Positions 1 through 8,465 of a DNA stretch of 13,930 nucleotides are shown here, one piece after another; position 1 is the first letter of the stretch; the number at the start of each line of letters is the position of its first letter. The translations under genes and the position numbers were made by a program. Source of the stretch: JBHENC01 sp051000345 (lineage in GTDB: Bacteria; Acidobacteriota; Blastocatellia; Pyrinomonadales; Pyrinomonadaceae); NCBI GenBank assembly GCA_051000345.1, contig JBPCOJ010000125.1, forward strand, positions 1 to 13,930. The letters run 5' to 3'. The notes beneath the pieces were generated by a model. The model made no database searches. It was not told where the DNA came from and saw nothing but the letters and a program-made list of their open reading frames with translations.

Positions 1-3000
1 GTCGAGCGCCTGCAAAGCGCGCTTTTGCATCGGCGTCAGATCATCGCCGAATAATCCGCCCTGCTTCATGTAGTCGTCAACGGTCGTGCCTTGCTCACGC
101 AAAGATGAGAGTTTGCCCATCGCGGCGACCAGATCATTTGTGATGTCGAGCGGATAACGCGCGCCCGTCGCAATCGCTTCCTTTTGCGCGGCGAAGCGTC
201 CGGCCTTGTGAAGCATCGCAGTCGTGATGTTGCGCACATTGTTGTCGGGCGATTCCGCGAGCTTCTGGAGCGCCGCAACGCCTTCGGGAGTTTCGCCGTA
301 GGCTCTGGCAAAGACAGCATTTCTTACGCGCGTAATTCCCTCTTGGGAGATTTGGCCGTCTCCGGTGACATAACGCCCGCGCTCCGCCGGAGAAACAACG
401 TCGCCCATAAAGCTACGGATAAATTCACGATTTGCGGGCGTCACAATCTGGCCGTCGTCTGCCGGGTAAAACTGTCCCATCAGATTGCCGGAAAGCTTTT
501 GTGCGTCGCTTCTCGCCTGTTCGCCTGCGCTCATCGCGGCAACTGATTGCTCATTAGCTTCGCGGGCGAACTGCGCACGGTCAACGGGCGACGTGCGGAC
601 GCGCACTAACACGGGCTGCTTGGCCTGCTCTATGGCTTGCGAATCGAGTCCGAGCCGCGCGGCGTTGTCGTTCAAGTACGAGCGATAGCGCGATGATGAT
701 TCATTGCCGGATTCATACGCGCGCTGCAATGCGATGGTGCGCCCGTTGCCGCTCTCAACAACTCCGTCCTCGCCGACGATTGGCGCGCCCTCGCTTGCCT
801 TTGGTGAATCCGCGAGATATTCAGGCCGCACATCGCGCGCGATGCGGTTGATCTGGTCTTCGCTGGCAATGCGTCCACGCTCGCGCGGTTGAAGCTCTGC
901 GGGGAAGCGCGGATTAGGATTAAGCCCCGTGTCGTGCGATGCAACGAGGTCTGGCGCTTCGACGATTGCATAACGGGTGTTGATGCGCGTGCCGCGCTCG
1001 GTGGTGGCCGTCGCTTCATGCCCGACACTCAAAGGTACAGGAGCGGCTACACCTGCGGCGGCAGTGGAAGCAACATCGGGACGGCGGTTGTCGGGTTGTC
1101 CGGCGGCGCTGGTGGTGGTGTCACTGGCGGGGATGTCGGGAACGACATTCCCGGTGGTTGGCGATTCAAGATCATGCGATGCGCGGCCAGTATCCTGAAC
1201 GCCCGTTGCTTCACTTGTCCGTGCGGACTCTGCCGCGCGCGTAGTGCCGCGACCTGCTTCGATGAGAGACTGCGCGTCGGATGGTTTGACGCGGTAGGCG
1301 CGGGCGATGGTGGCGAAGGTAGTCGTATCCTGCTCGGTGGCTGTGCCATTGACGATCCTTTCAAGAATTGGGCGCACGTTGCGGTCATCGAAGAATACTT
1401 CCATGCGATCGGCGTGGGAGCGCTCCGCCGGTGCCAGTTGTGCGCGGTAGGTTTCCTTGTAGTTGGTGGTGGTTGACGGTGCGGTGTCAGGCTGCAAAGT
1501 CGCCGCTAATGGCTCGCCCGTGAAGCCTGCTGGCGGCGTGGCTGCCGTTTGCGCTTCGGGTGGCGTCGTGCCTACCTGTTCCGCCTGTGCAGGCTGTACA
1601 GGCTGAATTGTCGCGTCCGTCTCCGGTGCTGCTTCAGTGGTTGCGGGCTTCGTCACATAACTTGCTTCACGATTGCCGCCGACGGCGCGCGGGTCTTTTA
1701 TCAAACTGCGCTTGCCCGTCGCTTCATCGAGCGCGAGGAGACGCCCATCCGTCACGCGCCCGATGACCTTCAACTCCTTGCCTAAGCGTGACGAGTAAAT
1801 GCGTTTCTCTGTGGTGGCCGTCGTGCTCGCTTCGCTTGGTTGTGCGGAAACATCGACGGGCGCGCTTTGCTGCGTAGATGTTTCAGCGTTCGATGGTGCG
1901 GCATCGGATTGAAGCGGCGGGCGAGTCTCCAGCGTTGACGGCGCGGCCACGTCTGCAATGCCTCCACGAAGCGACGGCGCATCCTGTCGAATCGAAAGCG
2001 ACGCGGGTTCTTCGGATTGATGAAATGCTCCGGCAAGCAGTCCCTGCGTCGCGCTGCCCTGCACAACATCGCCGATGCGCGCGCCCGGCTGCACGGAAGC
2101 GTCCAGAGCGCCGAGCGCGGCGTTGCGTCCGGCAGCCTGCAAAGCCGTCGCGCCGTCGCCGAGTACACCCATTGCACCGCCCATAAACGCGCCATGCGCC
2201 GCACCGGTAAGTGCCGGAACAAGTCCGCGATCTGAATTCTCGACGCCTTCTGTCAGCGCCATCGCCGAAATAGGATTGCCGGTCAACATCGTCGCTGCCG
2301 TCGTCGAAAGAAAGCCCGGCGGCAGTTCGCCAGCGGCGCGCGCAATCAATTCTTTGAGCGACGGGTCTTTGATCTGCGCATCAGCAATCGCGTCATGGTA
2401 CGCGCGTTCAATCTGTCGCTTATACTCAATTCCTTTCGAGAGGTCTTCGTCTTTGAGCGCGCCGTGATTGGTCAATTCCGCAAGGTTGGTAAATAGCTTT
2501 TCGATTTTAGCCGCGCCGGAGACGAAGCCTGTTTTGACACCGCGCGAAATGTCGTTGTCGGATTCTTCGATGCCTTTGCGCACGTTCTGATAAACAGTTT
2601 CAGCGGCTGGATTCTCCATCTGCCGCATCTCGCTTCTAATCTTGTCCATCTGCGCAGCAGGAGTTTCGACGGTGTAGACTCCGCTCTTTGTTTTCTGCAA
2701 AATCTCGTCGCTCGTAACAGCCTCGCCCGTCCCGTATTGGCTGCGGATCGTCATGTTCGGATTCTGCGCAAGATATTTTTCAATGATTGCTTTGGGAAAG
2801 CCTGTCGAGTCGAGTACGGCGCGCGTTGCGGCCTGCGGGAATTGTTCGCGCGGAATGTTTTCGAGATTGACGCCGATGCGCGAAAGCTTCGTTCCGGTTT
2901 GCGCGTCCGTCGGCTTCTCTGCGGCGGTCTGCGAAGTCGGCGCGGCTGTCGGAGCAGATGGGTTTGCTTGCTCGGCAATCTGTTTGATGTACGCATCCTG

Positions 3001-3930
3001 CCCGCCCGCGTCCGAGACTTTCTTTTGCAAAACAACGCGCTCCTGCGGTGTGAGTTGTAGGCGCGTCTCGCTTCGTATCACAGGCTCATCATTGCCAGCA
3101 TCAGCGTTGAAGGCCGAGAGTTCGGCTTGCGGTTCAACACCTTTATCCGTCAGCGCGTAGTTGCCCGGCGGCAATTGCAACGGGCTGTCCACTATCCCTG
3201 CTCCGGTTATAGCCGCTGAAGGCGTAGGCTCCGTACCACTCGCGCCGCGTGACGCCATAAACGAATCCACGTCCGGCAAATCATTCGATGAGCTTTGCGC
3301 TGCTGGCTGATCGACGGGCGCGAGATTCGCGTCATTCGCATCTGATTGCCGGTTAGACATGAATGAATCCACATCGGGGAGCTTCGTAAAAGGCTTAACG
3401 TATGAGCCGAACACCGGGCGAAAGTTTGTCTTGAGCGGATCAATCGTGCTGCCCCCGTTCGGCCTCACTTCGTAATGCGTGTGCGCGCCCGTCGAGTGTC
3501 CTGTCGAGCCGACAAGTCCGATCTGCTCGCTTGCTCCAATGATGTCGCCGACGCCGACGCCGATTTGCTGAAGATGCCCGTAGCGATGAACATTGCCATC
3601 CGGGTCTTTAATATCAATCGCGTTGCCGTAACCGCCTCGCTTGCCTGCGAAGACCACGCGCCCTGATGCGGCAGCGCCCAGCGGTGTTCCCATCGGTTCG
3701 GCAAAATCAGTGCCGCTGTGAATTCTTCCCGGTCGCGGCGCGCCGTACCTATCCGTGATGCGATAGGCTTCAGGCGACGCGGGCGCTTGAGGTGTAGGCG
3801 ACACACGACGCGGACGCGTCTGCATAAATGCGTCTACGTCCGGGAGGTCGTCAGGCGCAGGCGCGGGGTCGCCGTCGCTTTGTCGGGCGGCCATGAATGA
3901 ATCAACGTCGGGCAATACTAAGTCGGGCAT
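1..3930 (-). CDS. Giant polyvalent-type protein: M23 peptidase plus ddrB-type ParB domain (C-terminus off the left edge)
   Basis: An uninterrupted frame of 1310 codons with no stop before base 1, so the C-terminus is missing. The ATG at 3930 follows an AAGGA ribosome site and lies 12 bases after the previous stop. Residues about 55-170 form an M23 metallopeptidase with its expected zinc and catalytic residues: H71 and D75 (HSGTD), H119 (YGHL), H150 and H152 (HTHYEV). Four copies of LPDVDSFM/LPDVDAFM sit at residues 6-13, 29-36, 184-191 and 218-225. A Gly/Ala-rich hydrophobic stretch lies at about 540-635, then low-complexity linkers. Residues about 970-1110 match the ddrB-type ParB superfamily, with a GNGRT motif at 1061-1065. 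Proteins of this architecture in phages and conjugative elements enter the recipient with the DNA and counter host defences. Here the peptidase could locally open the wall. The missing end often carries helicase, nuclease or methylase domains in this class. The domain calls are strong; the role is inference. Confidence 0.85.
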   Translation of the reverse strand, partial: MPDLVLPDVDSFMAARQSDGDPAPAPDDLPDVDAFMQTRPRRVSPTPQAPASPEAYRITDRYGAPRPGRIHSGTDFAEPMGTPLGAAASGRVVFAGKRGGYGNAIDIKDPDGNVHRYGHLQQIGVGVGDIIGASEQIGLVGSTGHSTGAHTHYEVRPNGGSTIDPLKTNFRPVFGSYVKPFTKLPDVDSFMSNRQSDANDANLAPVDQPAAQSSSNDLPDVDSFMASRGASGTEPTPSAAITGAGIVDSPLQLPPGNYALTDKGVEPQAELSAFNADAGNDEPVIRSETRLQLTPQERVVLQKKVSDAGGQDAYIKQIAEQANPSAPTAAPTSQTAAEKPTDAQTGTKLSRIGVNLENIPREQFPQAATRAVLDSTGFPKAIIEKYLAQNPNMTIRSQYGTGEAVTSDEILQKTKSGVYTVETPAAQMDKIRSEMRQMENPAAETVYQNVRKGIEESDNDISRGVKTGFVSGAAKIEKLFTNLAELTNHGALKDEDLSKGIEYKRQIERAYHDAIADAQIKDPSLKELIARAAGELPPGFLSTTAATMLTGNPISAMALTEGVENSDRGLVPALTGAAHGAFMGGAMGVLGDGATALQAAGRNAALGALDASVQPGARIGDVVQGSATQGLLAGAFHQSEEPASLSIRQDAPSLRGGIADVAAPSTLETRPPLQSDAAPSNAETSTQQSAPVDVSAQPSEASTTATTEKRIYSSRLGKELKVIGRVTDGRLLALDEATGKRSLIKDPRAVGGNREASYVTKPATTEAAPETDATIQPVQPAQAEQVGTTPPEAQTAATPPAGFTGEPLAATLQPDTAPSTTTNYKETYRAQLAPAERSHADRMEVFFDDRNVRPILERIVNGTATEQDTTTFATIARAYRVKPSDAQSLIEAGRGTTRAAESARTSEATGVQDTGRASHDLESPTTGNVVPDIPASDTTTSAAGQPDNRRPDVASTAAAGVAAPVPLSVGHEATATTERGTRINTRYAIVEAPDLVASHDTGLNPNPRFPAELQPRERGRIASEDQINRIARDVRPEYLADSPKASEGAPIVGEDGVVESGNGRTIALQRAYESGNESSSRYRSYLNDNAARLGLDSQAIEQAKQPVLVRVRTSPVDRAQFAREANEQSVAAMSAGEQARSDAQKLSGNLMGQFYPADDGQIVTPANREFIRSFMGDVVSPAERGRYVTGDGQISQEGITRVRNAVFARAYGETPEGVAALQKLAESPDNNVRNITTAMLHKAGRFAAQKEAIATGARYPLDITNDLVAAMGKLSSLREQGTTVDDYMKQGGLFGDDLTPMQKRALQALD

Positions 3931-3942
3931 GAAAGAAAATCC

Positions 3943-5460
3943 TTATTGAATCGCGTAGCCGGATGCTCTGAAGTGTTCGGCGGCGCGCCCGACATCAACA
4001 CCCGTTCGCCGCGCGTATTCGGCTACGTCCTGTTGTGTGGCGACGCGCTGGCTGCTTCCCTGTCCTCCGGCTTGGCCTTGTGCCTTGAGGCGAGTCGGCC
4101 AGCCGTTCTCATCATCCCCGACGACATTGCCGAAGCGCGCACGGATGTTGTCGCCCATGCCCTTTAGCTTGTCCTGCAATGCGGCAGTCATGCGCTTGTC
4201 GCCGCTGCTCAGGGCGCGGGCAAGTTGCGCGCGTGTGCTTTGAAGTTGATTGATCGCCGTCGAAGCCTGACCTTGAACATTTGCGCCAGCGCGCCCGCCC
4301 GTGCTTCGGCTTCCCGGAGCCGCCAGAGGGCGATTAGCGCGCGTTAAGTTGGCCTGCGAGTTAGTAACGGCAGCACCGGCACGCGTCGTGTTCGAGACGG
4401 CATTTTGTCCGGCAATGTCAGCCATCTCGTCGCCGTGATCCATCTGCCACTGATTGAATTGCTCGCGCGTGTAAGCGGTGTGGTCGCCGTTCGACTCGCG
4501 CCACTTCGTGAAGTCCAGATAGGCGTCGGTGCGCTTGTCGCCGTTCTTCATGCGCCAATCGTTGAAGATCGCAACATCACTGTTTCTCTGCGTGAGGATG
4601 TCGTTGCGTTCATGTCCGACATCTGCTCGCGCGTCGATCCCATAAGTCCGGGTGAGGTTATTCCCATCGGCGATGTCGCGCTTCGTTTGGAGTCCTTCGT
4701 AAGCGATGCCGGGACGGGCGCGAATGTAGTCAATGTTCGCTGTTGTTTGAGCATTGGCCGCGTCTTGATGAAACTGTCCTTGTGCGCGCTGTAGTTCCTC
4801 CGCGCGCCGTTGTTCCTGTAAAATAACGGGATTTGCAGCCGCTGCGACGCCTGCTCCGGCTGCTCCGGCGGCTCCGAGGGCGAGATCGCCCCAATCAGCC
4901 TGACGGCCTTCGGCAGAGGCCTGCGCTTGTGCGTGCTGCATCGAGCCACCAAGATTTCGCAATGCCATCATCAGAAACGCGCGTCCGCGTGACGGCGTGT
5001 GCGTATCGCCCGGCGAGACATAGCTTCCGTCAGGGTTGCGCGCATCATTAACGACGGGCGCGGTCTGCAACTGATGAATGTAGTCGGCGTCCTTTTGCAT
5101 GTCAGTCGGCGGCGCTCCGGCGTAGCGATTGCGGGAAGTCGGCGCGGAGATTGAGATGCCGTTAATGAGTGCGGGCGAGCCGTCGAGATTCGGCGCGTTG
5201 TCAGGATAATTCGCAGCAAGTGCTTCCTGCGTCGAAGGCAGCGAATTAACGTCCGGCAAGGCGATGGGCGGCGGTTGTGGCGTGGCTGCAAATTTCGGCG
5301 CGGGCGGCAGAACAACGGGCGGCAGTCCCGGCAGCGGCGGCCCCATGTCGTCGCGGGGACGCGGTGGCGGCACTCTGATTGTTGATGCGGGATTGAGTCC
5401 AACAGGGGCGTCAACGTCCGCGTCTTCGCGCCGTCTGCCAATTATTGAGTTTAGATTCAT
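3943..5460 (-). CDS. 505-residue Pro/Ala/Gln-rich protein, possibly virion-internal or DNA-ejection protein
   Basis: I do not recognise a family. The ATG at 5460 has an AAGGAG site 11 bases upstream, and the gene ends just before the giant polyvalent gene, so both are likely co-translated. Residues 25-75 are proline-rich and include LPDVN at 69-73, close to the LPDVD motif repeated in the neighbour. An Ala/Gly-rich hydrophobic stretch (192-209) is followed by a Gln/Ala/Glu-rich probable coiled coil (about 212-245). Three 18-residue repeats begin at F299, F317 and F335, with the pattern FxxW[RQ]xx[NH]GD. The tail (about 470-505) is a small charged region that may fold as a three-helix unit. 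The mix of disordered proline, glycine-rich membrane-like segment and helical Ala/Gln stretches resembles internal or ejected virion proteins. That assignment rests on composition and on the neighbour, not on homology. Confidence 0.8.
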   Translation of the reverse strand: MNLNSIIGRRREDADVDAPVGLNPASTIRVPPPRPRDDMGPPLPGLPPVVLPPAPKFAATPQPPPIALPDVNSLPSTQEALAANYPDNAPNLDGSPALINGISISAPTSRNRYAGAPPTDMQKDADYIHQLQTAPVVNDARNPDGSYVSPGDTHTPSRGRAFLMMALRNLGGSMQHAQAQASAEGRQADWGDLALGAAGAAGAGVAAAANPVILQEQRRAEELQRAQGQFHQDAANAQTTANIDYIRARPGIAYEGLQTKRDIADGNNLTRTYGIDARADVGHERNDILTQRNSDVAIFNDWRMKNGDKRTDAYLDFTKWRESNGDHTAYTREQFNQWQMDHGDEMADIAGQNAVSNTTRAGAAVTNSQANLTRANRPLAAPGSRSTGGRAGANVQGQASTAINQLQSTRAQLARALSSGDKRMTAALQDKLKGMGDNIRARFGNVVGDDENGWPTRLKAQGQAGGQGSSQRVATQQDVAEYARRTGVDVGRAAEHFRASGYAIQ

Positions 5461-5486
5461 AGTGAGGGTGTCTCCTTATCGGGTAG

Positions 5487-5759
5487 TTAGTGAGTGATTT
5501 CGCTTCTTTTGAATAAGCCGCAGGCTTCAGTCAGGGCCGATTCGAGTATTTCCACGCAGCGCGAAACCCGCAGCAACTCTATGCGTATATCGTGAGCATA
5601 GAGTTCTATAAATTGTTTTCGTTCAAGAGGTCCCATCTCATCTAATGCAATTCGCGCTTGAAGAAGTTGCACGGTTGCGTCGCACACGAAGCCATCTACG
5701 TCTGCGGCGCAATCGGTAGTTGTTTTGGTCTCGATCATCCGTTCTGTTCGGGCGTCCAT
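5487..5759 (-). CDS. Small conserved-looking protein of unknown function (90 aa)
   Basis: Unrecognised. The chosen ATG at 5759 has GGAG seven bases upstream. A longer alternative starts at GTG 5807, which overlaps the previous stop as GTGA and would add 16 residues (MKTIATPNKK...), so translational coupling from upstream is also possible. The protein is mostly helical and acidic, with one cluster of charged residues (LERKQFIELYAHDIRIELLR) and three cysteines scattered rather than paired. No signal peptide or membrane segment is visible. It lies between the J-domain-like gene and the 505-residue gene, in the same leftward operon. Confidence 0.65.
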   Translation of the reverse strand: MDARTERMIETKTTTDCAADVDGFVCDATVQLLQARIALDEMGPLERKQFIELYAHDIRIELLRVSRCVEILESALTEACGLFKRSEITH

Positions 5760-5803
5760 AAATTTTCTCCACTCATTTTTTTTGTTCGGCGTGGCTATCG
5801 TTT

Positions 5804-6259
5804 TCACGCTGCAAGCTTCCGGTACGCTTCGTTAATGCGCTGCATCGCTTCGGTGTCGCCGCCTTTGTCCGGGGGGTTCAGTTGCGCGAGGGCGCGATAC
5901 GCTGCTTTGACGACTTCGGGCGGCGCATCCGGCACAACGCACAAGGTTTTATAAGCATCGATCATCTTCGGCGGCTCGCTCTTCGGCGCGTTCGCGTGTT
6001 CCCGCTTCTCGCCGTCCCAAACAGCTTCGGCGTCGTACTCGTCCTCCATCGCTTCGAGCCAGCCATGCAAATAACCAGAGGCGATGCCGTTAATCAGCCA
6101 TTGCCGAGAGTCGCCATCAAAAACGCGATAGTGCGGAGGGATGCGATTCTTGAGCACGTCAATAGCTTCAAAAAACTCGTCTCTATCCGGCGATGAAATC
6201 TTGACTTCATAGATTCCATAAGTCCCTTCACGAAGCGTTGTGATTTTTATTTTCATCAT
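5804..6259 (-). CDS. J-domain-like protein with degenerate HPD motif (151 aa)
   Basis: Residues about 100-151 align by eye with a J domain: a YKTLCV entry helix, then APPEVVKAAYRALAQL, then PPDKGGD, then EAMQRINEAYRKLA. The histidine of the universal HPD tripeptide is replaced (PPD, residues 129-131). In the DnaJ family this histidine is needed to stimulate the DnaK ATPase, so the protein is unlikely to be a normal co-chaperone, though it could still bind DnaK or a partner. The N-terminal 95 residues are unrecognised, with a WLINGIASGYLHGWLEAM helix around 54-71. The ATG at 6259 overlaps the preceding stop by one base (TAATG), with AAGGAG about 11 bases upstream; an ATG directly after it is an alternative start. 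A GTG at 6271 is too close to that site. The gene ends in a GTGA overlap with the longer form of the next gene. Confidence 0.75.
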   Translation of the reverse strand: MMKIKITTLREGTYGIYEVKISSPDRDEFFEAIDVLKNRIPPHYRVFDGDSRQWLINGIASGYLHGWLEAMEDEYDAEAVWDGEKREHANAPKSEPPKMIDAYKTLCVVPDAPPEVVKAAYRALAQLNPPDKGGDTEAMQRINEAYRKLAA

Positions 6260-6645
6260 TACGCAGCACACTCCTTTGCTTCACGGCACACGCTGACAAT
6301 CTCCAGACCGCCGCAGACCTTTGCCAGAGCGAGCACGCCGGGATGCACCTTCGCTACATCTGCGAGCGCACGGTCAACGCAATCGGCTACGGTCACAGGC
6401 GGCGATTGCGCTTCCAGATATGCGCGGCCTATGTCGGATAGTTGGCCTTCATCTTCGATTGCTGCCGCTTCTTCGCGCTCGTAAACGAGTTCGATTAAGT
6501 CGGCTTTATGCTCGCGCAAAAGTTCGGTTAATTCCGGCGTCAGCGTGCCGCGCGGCGCATCTATTGAAAGCTCCGACGATGAAGCGCCAAGCGAGACGCA
6601 GACGCCTATTTGCGCAAGATGGTGTAAGAATTCGGGCGCGTTCAT
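6259..6645 (-). CDS. TubC N-terminal docking-domain-like protein (128 aa)
   Basis: Residues about 3-53 resemble the TubC_N fold: FLHHLAQIGVCV, a short variable loop, LSIDAPRGTLTPEL, then a helix ending LREHKADLIELV. That domain was described as a docking domain at the start of hybrid polyketide/peptide synthetases, but similar stand-alone domains also occur beside replication genes of mobile elements. There is no synthetase here. The C-terminal half (about 54-128) is acidic and helical, with three cysteines (C89, C110, C119) and no recognised fold. The ATG overlaps the primase stop by four bases (ATGA) and the stop overlaps the next start (TAATG), so it is tightly coupled to both. A role as a protein-docking accessory of the primase is an inference from position. 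Confidence 0.7.
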   Translation of the reverse strand: MNAPEFLHHLAQIGVCVSLGASSSELSIDAPRGTLTPELTELLREHKADLIELVYEREEAAAIEDEGQLSDIGRAYLEAQSPPVTVADCVDRALADVAKVHPGVLALAKVCGGLEIVSVCREAKECAA

Positions 6646-8465
6646 ATTGTTACCCGTTGTCTTTCTTCCGACGCGGATTCTGTGTAAACCGGATTGTTGA
6701 TTATGACGCCGCGCACGTAACTCGCGGCAATGTTCGCGGCAAGTTTTGCCACTTCCGCATCATCAAGCGGCGGCGAGCACCGGCGTGCGTTCACTTCGAG
6801 CATTTGAGCGTGAAGGTCTGGTAAGTGTTCTGCTTCGCCGTGTCCCCAGATTCCACAGCCAACCTTAAACAATCTGTGGTTGCGCTGACCGTCTGGAATA
6901 ACGCTCCCGGATGTGGCGCGCTCCCTTGCTTGAAAGTTGATTACCTTTGCCGGTGGCTGCGTTTTTGTTGCCGTGAGTCTTTCCAAAAGCCACTCTGGAA
7001 GCGGAAGCGCGCGCACATCGTCAAGTAATTCATACCGGTTGCCGGATACGTGTCTGCTCGAAGGCAGCACGACATAGCCGCCATTTGCGCGCGTATCAAT
7101 CCCCGGCGCGATCTTCCCTGCCGTGTTGCGCAAGTCCAAGCCCTTCGGATACTCGAAAAAGAAGTGAAAGCCGCCGCTGCCCGTGCGCACCTTCAGCGTA
7201 TCGAGCCATTCGTCGCCGTAGGCTTCGGTTAAATCCGTGAGCGATAAATCGCCGCCCGATTTCGGGTCAATGTCCACAACCAGCACGCCCGAAACCTCGC
7301 CGGTCAAGCCGCCGACGTTTGCATCAGGGGTTTGCCGGAACCATTTGAGAATAGTTTTCGAGTCGGTTGTCGCTTCCTTGAGGCCGGTGTAGGTTCGCGG
7401 ATGCTTGCCGGGGCTTTTGCACTTTGCGCCGTCCCGACAGTCGCAAACTCCATTTGCGGCGGGCGTGTAGAGCGGCATAACGGGGACGCCGCGAGCCGCC
7501 CACATTAAAGCGGCCTCTTCATTGCTCGCAAAAATGTGCGTGTTTTCCTCAATGTTTTCGCGTTCTTCGATTGGGGGGGGGGTGTCAGACTGACGGGGGG
7601 TGTCGGATATTTCCTGCACCTCTTCCGGCTCGAAAATGACGGGTATGTCTCTACCATCCTCACGCACCGCATCTGTGACTTCGATCAGCCCGTCAAAAGC
7701 AGATTCCCTGTCCCTTTTCACTTGATCGCGGGCGCGCTCTTCGGCCATGCGCTTGCTGAATGTCATAGCCTGCGCCATTTTGATATAGCGACGTGCGGCA
7801 CCTTCCATTTCTCGTACTGGATCGCCGCCAGCCTTTTGAACGCGCTCAAGGGTTGAAGCGATGAGAGTTTCGGCGCGCGTCCATCCGGCCTTGATAACCG
7901 CGTCGTCAGTAACAGACGCGCCGTCGCTGCTGCCGCCATCGTTTTCGGTTTCCGGCGCTTTCCTCTCCGGGAGATGCTTTCGGATCGCTTTCCAAAGAAT
8001 TTCGTCCGTGACGGCTGCCGATGGATTCTTGAAGTAATCCGGCGAAGTCCTCGCCTCCACCAGCGCCCACTCGACGGCCTCGCCGAGATAATCGCGCTCG
8101 TAGGAGGTCATCATCTGTGTTACCCCGTCAGCGCGGCGAACCTCGAAGACTTGATGTCCACACTTTGCTTCAGCCGCGTCTAAGGCTTCAAAAGCACGGC
8201 ACATGAACTGATCGGCGTTTTCGTCTTGCCCTTTGAAATTCATTTGCCGGGCAGCCCACTTGTGCGCTTTGAACATCGGCAGACTTTGACCGTTCATCAA
8301 TCCATGAATCCCGGCAACGACGCGGGCGGCCTTGTCCGGGAAGCCGAGCAGCACAAGAATGCGATTGCGAATGAACGTAAAGCGCTGGCTGTTTTTGTTG
8401 TAGTCGCCTGCGTCTTTCTTGGTGAAAGGCCGGGACGGTGCTTGATATGCGGGTTGTGCGCTCAT
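6642..8465 (-). CDS. Bifunctional DNA primase/polymerase with N-terminal extension (607 aa)
   Basis: The C-terminal half is a prim-pol domain (PF09250 type, about residues 310-500). Visible signatures are AARGVPVMPL at 323-332, a zinc-type cluster C341, C343, C349 with SPGKHPR after it, the metal-binding VVDIDP (D398, D400), GGFHFFF with H434, and GIDTRANGGYVVLPSS at 455-470. Residues about 515-585 look like a primase C-terminal 1 domain (GQRNHRLF, NARRCSPPL, EVAKLA). These enzymes make primers and extend DNA at plasmid and phage origins. The first 270 residues are not recognised; they are helical and may be an initiator-like domain. They are joined by a linker (about 285-310) with two SDTP repeats and a run of ten Cs in the coding strand. 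The start ATG has GGAGG upstream and overlaps the previous stop (ATGA). No helicase domain is attached. Confidence 0.9.
   Translation of the reverse strand: MSAQPAYQAPSRPFTKKDAGDYNKNSQRFTFIRNRILVLLGFPDKAARVVAGIHGLMNGQSLPMFKAHKWAARQMNFKGQDENADQFMCRAFEALDAAEAKCGHQVFEVRRADGVTQMMTSYERDYLGEAVEWALVEARTSPDYFKNPSAAVTDEILWKAIRKHLPERKAPETENDGGSSDGASVTDDAVIKAGWTRAETLIASTLERVQKAGGDPVREMEGAARRYIKMAQAMTFSKRMAEERARDQVKRDRESAFDGLIEVTDAVREDGRDIPVIFEPEEVQEISDTPRQSDTPPPIEERENIEENTHIFASNEEAALMWAARGVPVMPLYTPAANGVCDCRDGAKCKSPGKHPRTYTGLKEATTDSKTILKWFRQTPDANVGGLTGEVSGVLVVDIDPKSGGDLSLTDLTEAYGDEWLDTLKVRTGSGGFHFFFEYPKGLDLRNTAGKIAPGIDTRANGGYVVLPSSRHVSGNRYELLDDVRALPLPEWLLERLTATKTQPPAKVINFQARERATSGSVIPDGQRNHRLFKVGCGIWGHGEAEHLPDLHAQMLEVNARRCSPPLDDAEVAKLAANIAASYVRGVIINNPVYTESASEERQRVTI
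7573..7600 (-). repeat. Tandem 18-bp repeat with ten-C homopolymer in the primase linker
   Basis: On the coding strand a short unit reading GACACCCCCC is present twice, 18 bases apart, encoding SDTPRQ then SDTPPP. The second copy has expanded to ten consecutive Cs (7573-7582 as G on the plus strand); the first has six (7595-7600). Such homopolymers are hot spots for replication or transcription slippage. Loss of one C would end the frame at the TAA at 7505-7507; gain of one C would end it after about nine codons. Confidence 0.85.

Noticed and set aside
889..1476. Rightward open frame of 195 codons
   Set aside because: It lies wholly opposite the giant leftward gene, which has clear domain matches; the frame has low-complexity Gly/Val composition and no ribosome site.
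6259..6645. Part of a polyketide/peptide synthetase cluster, from the TubC-like domain
   Set aside because: No carrier, condensation, adenylation or ketosynthase domain is nearby; the gene is embedded in a replication operon.
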